Positions 44,033-51,895 of a stretch of 64,000 nt of DNA are shown in pieces (position 1 is the stretch's first letter; each line of letters opens with the position of its first letter). Below the pieces are notes generated by a model. That model worked only from the letters and a program-made list of their open reading frames with translations, searched no databases and was not told the DNA's origin. This DNA comes from Burkholderia pyrrocinia (GTDB lineage: Bacteria; Pseudomonadota; Gammaproteobacteria; Burkholderiales; Burkholderiaceae): the NCBI RefSeq assembly GCF_001028665.1, contig NZ_CP011504.1, positions 1,550,001 to 1,614,000 of the forward strand, read 5' to 3'. The position numbers and the translations under genes are program-made.

Positions 44033-44065
44033 CGGCCGGGATCTCGTCGGTGCAAGGCCGGGTGT

Positions 44066-45268
44066 TTAACGTGGCAGGGTCTTGCGCATCGAGAGCGTGC
44101 GCCGCGCGGCATACCAGCGGGGGACGATCGCGACCGCGGCGACGATCGCGAAGAACGGAATTGCCGTCGCCAGCACGTGGCTTCCGGTACCGAGCAGGCC
44201 GCTGGACACGGTGGCTGCGAGCGACGCGCTGCCGATCTGGAAGAAGCCGACCAGTCCGGACGCCGTGGCGGCGCGCCCATGTTCGCTCGCGATGGCGCCC
44301 GAGACGGCGAGTGACAGCGACGATCCGTTTGACAGGCTGACGAGAAACATCGGCACGACGATTGCGATGATGCCTTTGAATTGCCACGACTCGCACAACG
44401 CGAACGCAACGCCGCCGGCGACGAAGCAGCACACCCCGGCCACGACGATCGAGTCGTAGGACATCCGGTCGAGCATGCGGCGCGAGATCATGTTCGCGGA
44501 AATGATGCCGGCGGTCAGCGGCAGATAAAGCCAGCCGCTTTGCTGTTCCGAAAGACCGAGGCCGGAAAAGATGAAGGGCGATTGCGTCAGGTAGACGAAC
44601 CACGCGCAATAGATTGCGCAGACGACGAGCGTATACCGGATGAACACGCGATCTCCGAGCACGTCGGAGAAACCGGCCAGCGGAACTGCGCGATGTTGGC
44701 CCGGCGCGACGGGCGGCCGCGTTTCTTTCAGAAGCAGTTGGACCAGCGCGAGCGCGACTGCGCCAAATCCGGCGACGAAAACGAAATCGCTCCGCCACCC
44801 GAACCAGGCGGCCAGATATCCGCCGATCGCCGGGGCGATTGCCGGAGACAGCGAGACGAGCGGATACACGATGCTGTAGACCTTTGCGGATTCCTTTTTG
44901 TCGCAGGTGTCGGCGATGATTGCGCGGCCGATCACGAGGCCGGAAGCCGCGCCGAGGGCCTCGAGCACTCGCCATCCGAGAAAGCTCGCGAAGCCGCCGG
45001 CACTTGCGCAGCCGATCGAGCCAAGAATGTACAGAAGGATCCCGACCGTCAGCACGGGTTTGCGCCCCCATCGATCGGAGAGGGGGCCGTAGAACAGCTG
45101 GGCGCACGCGAGCGCGATCAGGTAGGCCGATACCGTCTGCGGCATCTGCCATGCACCGATTGAAAATTCATGGGCCATCGATGGCATGGCGGGCAGGTAG
45201 ACGTCGGACGCGATCAGGCCGAAGGCGCTCAACATTGAGACGACAAGTATCAGTGAGAAGTTGGACAT
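44066..45268 (-). CDS. Bcr/CflA family MFS efflux pump
   Basis: A 400-residue, 12-helix drug/metabolite exporter. The Bcr/CflA signature is VVSMLSAFGLIASDVYLPAM, with LFYGPLSDRWGRKPVLTVG in the 2-3 loop and SGLVIGRAIIADTCDKKESA. Such pumps export bicyclomycin, chloramphenicol, sulfonamides or small peptides; the real substrate here is probably tied to the LysR operon. The start at 45268 (MSNFSLI) begins the first helix; the upstream frame is low-quality. Its promoter region carries a LysR-like palindrome 121-139 bases upstream. Confidence 0.92.
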   Translation of the reverse strand: MSNFSLILVVSMLSAFGLIASDVYLPAMPSMAHEFSIGAWQMPQTVSAYLIALACAQLFYGPLSDRWGRKPVLTVGILLYILGSIGCASAGGFASFLGWRVLEALGAASGLVIGRAIIADTCDKKESAKVYSIVYPLVSLSPAIAPAIGGYLAAWFGWRSDFVFVAGFGAVALALVQLLLKETRPPVAPGQHRAVPLAGFSDVLGDRVFIRYTLVVCAIYCAWFVYLTQSPFIFSGLGLSEQQSGWLYLPLTAGIISANMISRRMLDRMSYDSIVVAGVCCFVAGGVAFALCESWQFKGIIAIVVPMFLVSLSNGSSLSLAVSGAIASEHGRAATASGLVGFFQIGSASLAATVSSGLLGTGSHVLATAIPFFAIVAAVAIVPRWYAARRTLSMRKTLPR

Positions 45269-45668
45269 ATTCGCTGGGTTGTTGTGGCGAAACGCGTAAG
45301 CGGATGAAGATGGCGACGCGCATTGGGCGGCCTTGAGAAACGGCGAGGGGATCATACGGCGTACGATGCGGTTCGCGATCAGACGGAATTGCATCGCTGG
45401 GATGCATTTTCGCGGTCGTCGGAGTTGTTGCCGGGGACGCATGCGAATGACGGCGTCAGGTGTCGCGCGGGCCGGCTGTCAACAGGATTCCGGCGCTATA
45501 TCGAGCGATTTTCCGGCGCATCGCGTATGCGCCTGCCGTGACCGATCATGAAGCGGCCGTGATGCTGCGCAGAGGGGGAACCGAGCCGCCGCGTAGAGCG
45601 AGCGGCACATCGAGGCGGGGTTTGCGCGCGGGCCGTCGCTTGCGGGCCGGCCCACGCGCGTCAGGACG
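45269..45668. other. 400-bp region between the efflux pump and the TonB scar
   Basis: No gene is supported. It contains the pump promoter area with LysR-type site 2 and then GC-rich sequence without recognisable coding signal. It marks the transition from the lower-GC island to typical GC content. Confidence 0.45.
45389..45407. promoter_or_regulatory. LysR-type operator 2
   Basis: TTGCAT (45389-45394), 7 bases, ATGCAT (45402-45407). The flanks match operator 1 (AATTGCAT at both), including T-N11-A. It lies 121 bases upstream of the Bcr/CflA start. Confidence 0.6.
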
Positions 45669-45760
45669 TTAGAGCGACACCGTCGTCAGCGCGTCGGGAA
45701 CTTGCCGGTCGCCGTTTCGCAGGCCGCGAACGCTTCGACGGTCACGTAGCCGCGCGGCGT
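45669..45760 (-). pseudogene. 3' scar of a TonB-dependent receptor gene
   Basis: On the minus strand the sequence reads GYVTVEAFAACETATGKFPTR, then after a frame jump LTTVSL and a TAA at 45669-45671. The intact receptor at 54365-56557 has GYVTVDAFAAYETTIGKFPTR in its last 65 residues and ends LTTTVSF. Comparing 63 bases (45689-45751 against 54485-54547), only 4 differ. About 90 bases between PTR and LTT are deleted. Similarity runs up to the MFS stop codon at 45760-45762, so the receptor body was replaced or removed exactly there. Non-functional. Confidence 0.8.
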
Positions 45761-47034
45761 CAGTGCGCCGCGCGTTCGCGCAGGACTTCCGACGGCCGGC
45801 TGTTGCGCACGAATACGGCTGCCAGCACGGCGCCCGTCAGCGCGATCGCGCCGGCCAGCACGAACGCGGTCGCGAACGAGCCGCTGCGTTCGACGATGAA
45901 GCCGGTCACGGCCGGCCCGATCACGCCCGACAGGCTGCCCATGCAGTGCAGGAAGCCGCTCACGCCGCCGACGCGCGTCGGGTGCACGACATCCTGCACG
46001 ATCGCCCAGTAGATCGCGCCGGTGACGTACAGGAAGAACAGCGACACGGACATCAGCGCGACCGCGCCTTGCGTCGACTGCACGGTGCCCGCGATCGCGA
46101 CGCATGCACCCGCGCCGAGCAGGCACGTGACGAGCACGATCCGGCGCGACAGCAGCAGGTTGCCGGTGAGCCGGTAGAGCGCATCCGAGATGGCGCCGCC
46201 GCACGCGAGGCCGACCGTGCCGACGAGCCAGGGCACGACGGTGGCGATGCTCATCTCCTTGATGTTGAGGTGGTGCGCGCGCACGAGATAGCTCGGGAAC
46301 CAGCTCAGGAAGAAGAACAGCACGTAGTTGTAGCTGAAGAACGCGGCCGCCGTGGCGAGGATGCGCGGCTGGCGCACGTAGTGCGACAGCGTGCGCGCGG
46401 GCGCCGATGCGTCGTCGTCACCCGAGCGGGCGGCGGCAGGCACGTCCGGCGCGTTGTTTACCGGTGCGGCGGGACGATCCGACGTCGACACCATCCACAG
46501 CACGACCCACGCGAGCCCGATCGCGCAGACGATCCAGAACGCCGGCCGCCAGCCGAACTGCGCGGCCAGCAGGCCGACGATCGGCCCCGCGATCGCGCCG
46601 CCGAGCGGCGAGCCCGCGCTGAGCAGGCCCATCGCGGTCGCGGCGGCGTCGCGCGGCAGCCAGTTGTTGACCATCTTGTTCGCGGCCGAGCACAGCGGGC
46701 CCTCGGCCATGCCGAACAGCAGCCGCACGATCAACAGGCTCACGAAGCCGACGGTCAGCGCGGTCATCCCGCAGAAGATCGACCAGAGGCCGACCGACAG
46801 CACGTACACGAGCTTCGGCCCGAGCCGGTCGGACGCGAGGCCGCCGATGAAATTGAACAGCGCATAACCGACGAAGAACGTGCTGAAGACGAGGCCCATC
46901 TGCGCGGCGTCGATACCGAGATCGGTCTGCACGATCGGCGCGACGATCGACAGCGCGACACGGTCGAGATAGTTGATGCCGTACACGAGAAACAGCAGGA
47001 ATACCGTGAACCACGCCTGCGACTTTTGCTTCAT
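45760..47034 (-). CDS. MFS transporter, anion:cation symporter (ACS) family, sugar-acid type
   Basis: A 424-residue, 12-helix permease. The start MKQKSQAWFTVFLLFLVYGI followed by NYLDRVALSIVAP is the hexuronate/galactarate/glucarate (GudP/ExuT-like) N-terminus. GGLASDRLGPKLVYVLSVGL and FGMAEGPLCSAANKMVNNWL are further family motifs. AAGGAG lies 7 bases before the ATG at 47034. It is 127 bases downstream of the mannonate/fructuronate-type oxidoreductase and likely cotranscribed with it. Its stop codon sits directly on a degraded TonB receptor tail. The substrate is probably a sugar acid such as mannonate, fructuronate or gluconate. Confidence 0.9.
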   Translation of the reverse strand: MKQKSQAWFTVFLLFLVYGINYLDRVALSIVAPIVQTDLGIDAAQMGLVFSTFFVGYALFNFIGGLASDRLGPKLVYVLSVGLWSIFCGMTALTVGFVSLLIVRLLFGMAEGPLCSAANKMVNNWLPRDAAATAMGLLSAGSPLGGAIAGPIVGLLAAQFGWRPAFWIVCAIGLAWVVLWMVSTSDRPAAPVNNAPDVPAAARSGDDDASAPARTLSHYVRQPRILATAAAFFSYNYVLFFFLSWFPSYLVRAHHLNIKEMSIATVVPWLVGTVGLACGGAISDALYRLTGNLLLSRRIVLVTCLLGAGACVAIAGTVQSTQGAVALMSVSLFFLYVTGAIYWAIVQDVVHPTRVGGVSGFLHCMGSLSGVIGPAVTGFIVERSGSFATAFVLAGAIALTGAVLAAVFVRNSRPSEVLRERAAH

Positions 47035-47161
47035 GTTCGTCTCCTTCGTGCCGGTGGGCCGGCCGTCATGTCTGGTCTGTCGTTCGCCGCGCCGGCATGC
47101 GCGCCAGCGGGAAGGTGTCATGCGGTTCGCGCGTGGCAGCGCAAACCGGTCGTGCGGTCGG

Positions 47162-48628
47162 TCAGCGTGCGTGCAGCGGCGCGAGCAGCGCGTCGGTGCC
47201 GTGCGCACGCAGCGTCGACAGATGCGCGCCGACGCGCGCGACCAGCGCGTCGGGCCACGCGGCCGGGCCGGCGAGCGCGGCACAGGCGAGCGCCGCCCGC
47301 ACCGCGCCGTTCGCATCGCCGGCCGCGTCGAGCGTCTCGGCTAGCGCCGCCGCGCCCGGGTCGCTGATCGTCAGCGGCCGGCCGCCGGCGTCGTGCGCGG
47401 TGGTCAGGTAGTGCAGCCAGAGCGCGAGCGCGCGCTCCAGGTACGGGCGCTCGACGCCCGCCGCGGCGCTGTCGGCGAGCGCGGGCAGCCAGCGCAGCGG
47501 CACCTTCTGCGTGCCGTCCATCGCGATCTGTTCGGTGCGGTGCGCGAGCGTCGGATTCCGGAAGCGCCGCACGAGCGTCGCGCAATAGTCGTGCGCATCG
47601 AAGCCGGACGGTACGTCGACGGTCGCGAGCAGGTCGTGCGTCATCACGCCGTCGACGAACGCCGCGATCGCCGGATCGGCCATCGCGTCCGACACGGTCG
47701 CGCGGCCGCGCAGTTGTCCCGCATACGCGATCGCCGAATGCGAGCCGTTCAGCAGCCGCAGCTTCATCGTTTCGTACGGCCGCACGTCGGCGACGAGGCG
47801 CGCGCCGGCGTCTTCCCAGCGCGGGCGCGGGCCGGCGAAGCGGTCCTCGATCACCCATTGCGAGAACGGTTCGCAGACGATCGCGGCCGCGTCGCGTGCA
47901 CCGAGATGGGTTTGCGCCCAGTCGAGCGACTCGGGCGTGGCAGCCGGCACTATCCGGTCGACCATGCTGTTCGGGAAGGCGACGTCGTCGCGGATGCGCC
48001 GCGCAAGCGCGCCGTCGTCGATGCATGCCGCGTAGTCGAGCAGCAGCGCGCGCAGCGTGTCGCCGTTCGACGTCATGTTGTCGCAGCAGACGACGGTGAG
48101 CGGCGCGCCGGCCGGCCGCTGCCGGAGGCCGGCGGCGATCACGCCGAGTGCGGTACGTGGCGTGGCGGGCGCGGCGAGGTCCGCGCGGAGGGCGGGATCG
48201 TCGGTGTCGAGGCCGCCGCCGGGACGGCGGCAATAGCCTTTCTCGGTCACGGTCAGGCTGACGATCGACACGCCCGGATCGGCGGTCAGCGCGAGCAGCG
48301 CGGGCAGCGATTCCGGTGCGAACAGTGCGCCGTGCACGGCGCCGACGATCCGGGTGCGCGCGCCGTCGCCGTCGCGTTCGGTCACCGTGTACAGGTGGTC
48401 CTGAGCGGCGAGCAGGTCGACGGTATGGCGCCGCCGCAGCTCGACGCCGACGATCCCCCAGCGCAGGTCGCCCTGCTCGAGCACGGTCTCGGTATGGATC
48501 GCCTGATGCGCGCGGTGGAACGCGCCGAGGCCGAGATGGACGATGCCCGTGCGGACCGCGTGCCGGTCATAGCGGGGGCGGCGCGTGCCGGGCGGCGCGG
48601 TGCGCAGGAAGTCGGGTGAGGGTGGCAT
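47162..48628 (-). CDS. Mannitol dehydrogenase family oxidoreductase (mannonate/fructuronate type)
   Basis: A 488-residue polyol/aldonate dehydrogenase. The NAD site is GIVHLGLGAFHRAHQAIHTE. Family motifs are NMTSNGDTLRALL, FPNSMVDRIVPAA and the catalytic region YETMKLRLLNGSHSAIAYAG. The family includes D-mannonate oxidoreductase (UxuB), mannitol and arabinitol dehydrogenases. Next to a mannonate dehydratase, reversible conversion of fructuronate and mannonate is the likeliest reaction, but tagaturonate or mannitol cannot be excluded. It is divergent from the GntR gene, and an operator palindrome lies 20 bases upstream of its start. Confidence 0.88.
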   Translation of the reverse strand: MPPSPDFLRTAPPGTRRPRYDRHAVRTGIVHLGLGAFHRAHQAIHTETVLEQGDLRWGIVGVELRRRHTVDLLAAQDHLYTVTERDGDGARTRIVGAVHGALFAPESLPALLALTADPGVSIVSLTVTEKGYCRRPGGGLDTDDPALRADLAAPATPRTALGVIAAGLRQRPAGAPLTVVCCDNMTSNGDTLRALLLDYAACIDDGALARRIRDDVAFPNSMVDRIVPAATPESLDWAQTHLGARDAAAIVCEPFSQWVIEDRFAGPRPRWEDAGARLVADVRPYETMKLRLLNGSHSAIAYAGQLRGRATVSDAMADPAIAAFVDGVMTHDLLATVDVPSGFDAHDYCATLVRRFRNPTLAHRTEQIAMDGTQKVPLRWLPALADSAAAGVERPYLERALALWLHYLTTAHDAGGRPLTISDPGAAALAETLDAAGDANGAVRAALACAALAGPAAWPDALVARVGAHLSTLRAHGTDALLAPLHAR

Positions 48629-48647
48629 GACGGTCGGTGACGGCTTG

Positions 48648-48657
48648 TACCATGGTA
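48648..48657. promoter_or_regulatory. GntR/FCD operator 1
   Basis: TACCATGGTA, a perfect 10-bp palindrome, in the context TTGTACCATGGTAG. It lies 20 bases upstream of the mannonate/fructuronate-type gene start. An identical 10-mer occurs at 48744-48753. Confidence 0.7.
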
Positions 48658-48743
48658 GATAATGGAGTGAGTGAAGGTTATTGCGAGTTTTTGCTGGGAG
48701 TTATTGGTGTAAACGCCAGTTCGATCAATTTCATTGTGTTGTG

Positions 48744-48753
48744 TACCATGGTA
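48744..48753. promoter_or_regulatory. GntR/FCD operator 2
   Basis: Second copy of TACCATGGTA, in the context GTGTACCATGGTAG, 34 bases before the GntR start at 48787 and 96 bases from operator 1. An ATG inside the palindrome (48748) is in frame with gntR but is unlikely to be the start because it would overlap the site. Confidence 0.7.
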
Positions 48754-48786
48754 GTCATCGATATCAAGTCGGAAGCATCGGCAAAC

Positions 48787-49515
48787 ATGAACGAAACCGC
48801 AGCATTCGAGGAAGGCGTCGTCGTCACGGCGTTGCAGGCGTTCTCGCTGGACGAGAGCCGGTCCTATACGGAGCAGGTACACGCGCTGCTGCGCAACGCG
48901 ATCGTGCGGGGCGCGTTGCCGCCGCACACCGCGTTATCCGAAGCCGTGATCTCGACGACGATCAAGGTCAGCCGCACGCCCGTGCGGGAAGCGTTCGCGC
49001 AACTGGCCGACGAGCGGCTCGTGCAGATCCACCGGAAGGTCGGCACGTTCGTCGCGCCGATCTCGGTATCGCTCCTCGAGGAAGGGCGGTTCGCGCGCAG
49101 CACGCTCGAATGTGCGAACCACGTCGAACTCGCGCAGAAGATTGCGCCCGCCCAACTGACCGAACTCGCGCGGCTCATCGACGCGCAACGCGACGCGGTC
49201 GATGTTGGCGATGTCGATGTGTTTTTTGCGCTGGACGAGAAGATGCACGCCCGCATGTTCGAGTTCGCCGGACGGCCGCACGTGTGGGAAATGCTGCAGC
49301 CAATCAAGCGTCAGTACGATCGCGTGCGCTGGCTGCTGCTCGACGACGTCGAGGGTCACGCTCGTCTCGCGCTGCAGGAACACGAACAGATTCTCACGCA
49401 TATCGCGTCGCGCAACATGGCGCTGCTCGGCGCGTCGGTCGCGTCGCACGTCGACCGGATCGGCTCGCATCTGCCGGACGTGCGCAGCCGCGCCCCCCAA
49501 TACTTTGTCGACTGA
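48787..49515 (+). CDS. GntR family (FadR/FCD) transcriptional regulator
   Basis: A 242-residue regulator. The GntR winged helix shows SYTEQVHALLRNAIVRGALP, ISTTIKVSRTPVREAFAQLA and LVQIHRKVGTFVAPIS. The C-terminal FCD domain (FFALDEKMHARMFEFAGRPH and QEHEQILTHIASRN) has the Asp/His metal positions of this fold and would sense a sugar-acid ligand. It lies at the head of an operon with manD (21-base gap), rspB, the YiaK-like gene and an MFS gene. Two identical palindromes in the divergent promoter should be its binding sites. Confidence 0.92.
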   Translation: MNETAAFEEGVVVTALQAFSLDESRSYTEQVHALLRNAIVRGALPPHTALSEAVISTTIKVSRTPVREAFAQLADERLVQIHRKVGTFVAPISVSLLEEGRFARSTLECANHVELAQKIAPAQLTELARLIDAQRDAVDVGDVDVFFALDEKMHARMFEFAGRPHVWEMLQPIKRQYDRVRWLLLDDVEGHARLALQEHEQILTHIASRNMALLGASVASHVDRIGSHLPDVRSRAPQYFVD

Positions 49516-49536
49516 ATCGCCCGCTGGAGGAGCGCA

Positions 49537-50745
49537 GTGAAAATCGAACGCTTGCAGACCATCGTCACGTGTCCGGGCCGGAACTTCGTGACGGTGAAGA
49601 TCGTGACCGACGAAGGCGTCTACGGCCTCGGCGACGCGACGCTCAACGGGCGCGAGCTCGCGGTGCGCGCGTATCTGGAGGATCACGTGTTTCCGTGTCT
49701 CGTCGGCCGCGACCCGCGCAACATCGAGGACATCTGGCAATACCTGTATCGCGGCGCGTACTGGCGGCGCGGGCCCGTGACGATGACGGCGATCGCCGCG
49801 ATCGACATGGCGTTGTGGGACATCAAGGGCAAGCTCGCGGGCATGCCCGTCTACCAGCTGCTCGGCGGCAAGAGCCGCGACGGGCTGATGGTGTACGGCC
49901 ACGCGAACGGGCGCGATCACGAAGAAGCGGTCGACGCGGTGCGCGCGCACATCGAGGCCGGCTATCGCGCGATCCGCGTGCAGTCGGGCGTGCCGGGGCT
50001 CGACAAGGTGTACGGCGTCGGCAAGACCGCGGGTGCGTACGAACCCGCCGAAAAGGGCCTGCCGCCTGAAGAACCGTGGGACACCGCGCTCTATCTGCGC
50101 CATACGCCGGACCTGTTCCGCAAGGTGCGCGACGCGGTCGGCGATGCGCCGCACCTGCTGCACGACGCGCATCACCGGCTCACGCCGATCGAGGCCGCGC
50201 GGCTCGGCCGCGATCTCGAGCCGCATCGTCTCTTCTGGCTGGAAGACGCGACGCCCGCCGAGAACCAGGACGCGTTCCGCCTGATCCGCCAGCACACGAC
50301 GACGCCGCTCGCGGTCGGCGAAGTGTTCAACTCGATCTGGGATTGCAAGGACCTGATCCGCGACCAGCTGATCGACTACATCCGCGCGACGATCGTGCAT
50401 GCGGGCGGGATCACGCACGTGCGGCGCATCGCCGACTACGCGGCGATGTACCAGGTGCGTACGGGCTTTCATGGCGCGACCGACCTGTCGCCGGTCTGCA
50501 TGGCGGCGGCGGTCAACTTCGGGTTGTGGGCGCCGAACTTCGGCATCCAGGAACTGATGCCGCACAGCCCGCTGACCGACGAGGTGTTTCCGCACAGCTA
50601 CCGGTTCGAGGACGGTTATCTCGTGACGGACGACGTGCCGGGCCTCGGCGTCGACATCGACGAGACGCTGGCCGCGAAGTACCCGTACGAGCGCGCGTAC
50701 CTGCCGGTCGCCCGGTTGCGCGACGGGTCGATGTGGAACTGGTGA
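49537..50745 (+). CDS. manD: D-mannonate dehydratase, enolase superfamily (ManD/RspA)
   Basis: A 402-residue enolase-superfamily enzyme that dehydrates D-mannonate to 2-keto-3-deoxygluconate. Metal ligands are seen in [18 protein letters not shown] and LAVGEVFNS; the ManD-specific loop [18 protein letters not shown] and the C-terminal [19 protein letters not shown] are present. As I recall, in this subgroup Ala in HG(A/P)TD is typical of efficient mannonate dehydratases and Pro of weak ones, which favours true ManD activity; this should be confirmed. The ribosome site GGAGGAG lies about 6 bases upstream. No 2-keto-3-deoxygluconate kinase or aldolase is in the window. Confidence 0.92.
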   Translation: MKIERLQTIVTCPGRNFVTVKIVTDEGVYGLGDATLNGRELAVRAYLEDHVFPCLVGRDPRNIEDIWQYLYRGAYWRRGPVTMTAIAAIDMALWDIKGKLAGMPVYQLLGGKSRDGLMVYGHANGRDHEEAVDAVRAHIEAGYRAIRVQSGVPGLDKVYGVGKTAGAYEPAEKGLPPEEPWDTALYLRHTPDLFRKVRDAVGDAPHLLHDAHHRLTPIEAARLGRDLEPHRLFWLEDATPAENQDAFRLIRQHTTTPLAVGEVFNSIWDCKDLIRDQLIDYIRATIVHAGGITHVRRIADYAAMYQVRTGFHGATDLSPVCMAAAVNFGLWAPNFGIQELMPHSPLTDEVFPHSYRFEDGYLVTDDVPGLGVDIDETLAAKYPYERAYLPVARLRDGSMWNW

Positions 50746-50774
50746 GCGGCGAAGAACCGAAGGAGAGAACCGAA

Positions 50775-51806
50775 ATGTTGAGCGTCGTTGTCGATCGTCC
50801 GAACAGCATGAGCGTGCGCGAAGTGCCGCTGCCCGCGCCCGCCGCCGGCGAAGTGCGCGTGAAGGTGCGTTATGCGGGCATCTGCGGGTCGGACCTGCAC
50901 ATCTTTCACGGCAAGAATCCGTTCGTGTCGTATCCGCGCATCATCGGCCACGAGTTCGTCGGGACGATCGAGTCGGTCGGCGACGGCGTCGACGCGGCGC
51001 GGCTCGGCGAGACCGTCGCGGTCGATCCCGTGATCAGCTGCGGGCATTGCCATGCGTGCACGATCGGCCGGCGCAACGTGTGCCGGCACCTGACCGTGCT
51101 CGGCGTGCATCGCGACGGCGGGTTCAGCCAGTACACGTGCGTGCCGGCCGGCAATGCCTACCGGATTCCGGCGGAGATCGCCGATACCTGCGCGGCGATC
51201 GTCGAGCCGTTCGCGGTCGCCGCGAACGCGACGTCGCGCACCGGCGTGCTGCCGGGCGATGTCGCGCTGATCTATGGCGCGGGCACCGTCGGGCTGACGA
51301 TCCTGCAGGTGCTCAAGCGCGTGTACGGCATCCGCGCGTTCATCACCGACCGGCTCGACGCGCGCCTGCAGCTCGCGCGCAAGTGCGGCGCGGCGGAGGA
51401 CGAGGTCATCAACACGAGCGTCGAGTCGCTGCCGGACGCGCTGGAGAAGCGCGGCGTCGACGGCGGCCCGACGCTGATTTTCGATGCGGTCTGCCATCCG
51501 TCGATTCTCGAGGAAGCGGTGCGGCTTGCGGCGCCCGCCGGCCGGATCGGCGTGCTCGGCTTCTCGTCGGAACCGTCGGCGATCGTGCAGGCGGAACTGA
51601 CGAAGAAGGAACTGACGCTCGCCGCGTCGCGGCTCAATTGCGCGATGTTCCCGCAGGTGATCGACTGGATCGGCCGCGGGCTGATCCAGCCGGAGCACAT
51701 CGTCACGCACAAGGTCGGTTTCCGCGACGTCGCGCAGGCGTTCGAGATGGCCGAGCAGCGGCCTGCCGAGAGCTGCAAGATCCTGCTCGATTTCGCGGGC
51801 GATTGA
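50775..51806 (+). CDS. rspB: Zinc-containing alcohol dehydrogenase, RspB-like
   Basis: A 343-residue medium-chain dehydrogenase. The catalytic zinc ligands are in AGICGSDLHIFHGKNPFV and IIGHEFVG; the structural-zinc cysteine cluster is CGHCHACTIGRRNVC; the NAD fold is LIYGAGTVGLTILQVLKRVY. Proteins of this type oxidise sugar alcohols or sugar acids; RspB is the classic neighbour of RspA/ManD and is related to L-gulonate and L-idonate dehydrogenases. It starts 29 bases after manD with AAGGAGAG upstream. Its substrate may be a C5-epimeric aldonate feeding mannonate or fructuronate. Confidence 0.88.
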   Translation: MLSVVVDRPNSMSVREVPLPAPAAGEVRVKVRYAGICGSDLHIFHGKNPFVSYPRIIGHEFVGTIESVGDGVDAARLGETVAVDPVISCGHCHACTIGRRNVCRHLTVLGVHRDGGFSQYTCVPAGNAYRIPAEIADTCAAIVEPFAVAANATSRTGVLPGDVALIYGAGTVGLTILQVLKRVYGIRAFITDRLDARLQLARKCGAAEDEVINTSVESLPDALEKRGVDGGPTLIFDAVCHPSILEEAVRLAAPAGRIGVLGFSSEPSAIVQAELTKKELTLAASRLNCAMFPQVIDWIGRGLIQPEHIVTHKVGFRDVAQAFEMAEQRPAESCKILLDFAGD

Positions 51807-51895
51807 CGAGCGATACCGGCTCGCGCCGCGAGCCGGGGCGGCGGTTTCCGGTTCCGGATCGAACCGCACCACAAGAACTTCAGGAGACACGCAAG

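Noticed and set aside
38000..45670. The lower-GC island as an integrative element with attachment sites
   Set aside because: No tRNA, integrase or direct repeats were found at its edges; transfer is inferred from composition only.
48748..48786. Earlier in-frame ATG for the GntR regulator at 48748
   Set aside because: It lies inside the TACCATGGTA palindrome, which is duplicated at the other promoter and is better explained as the operator.
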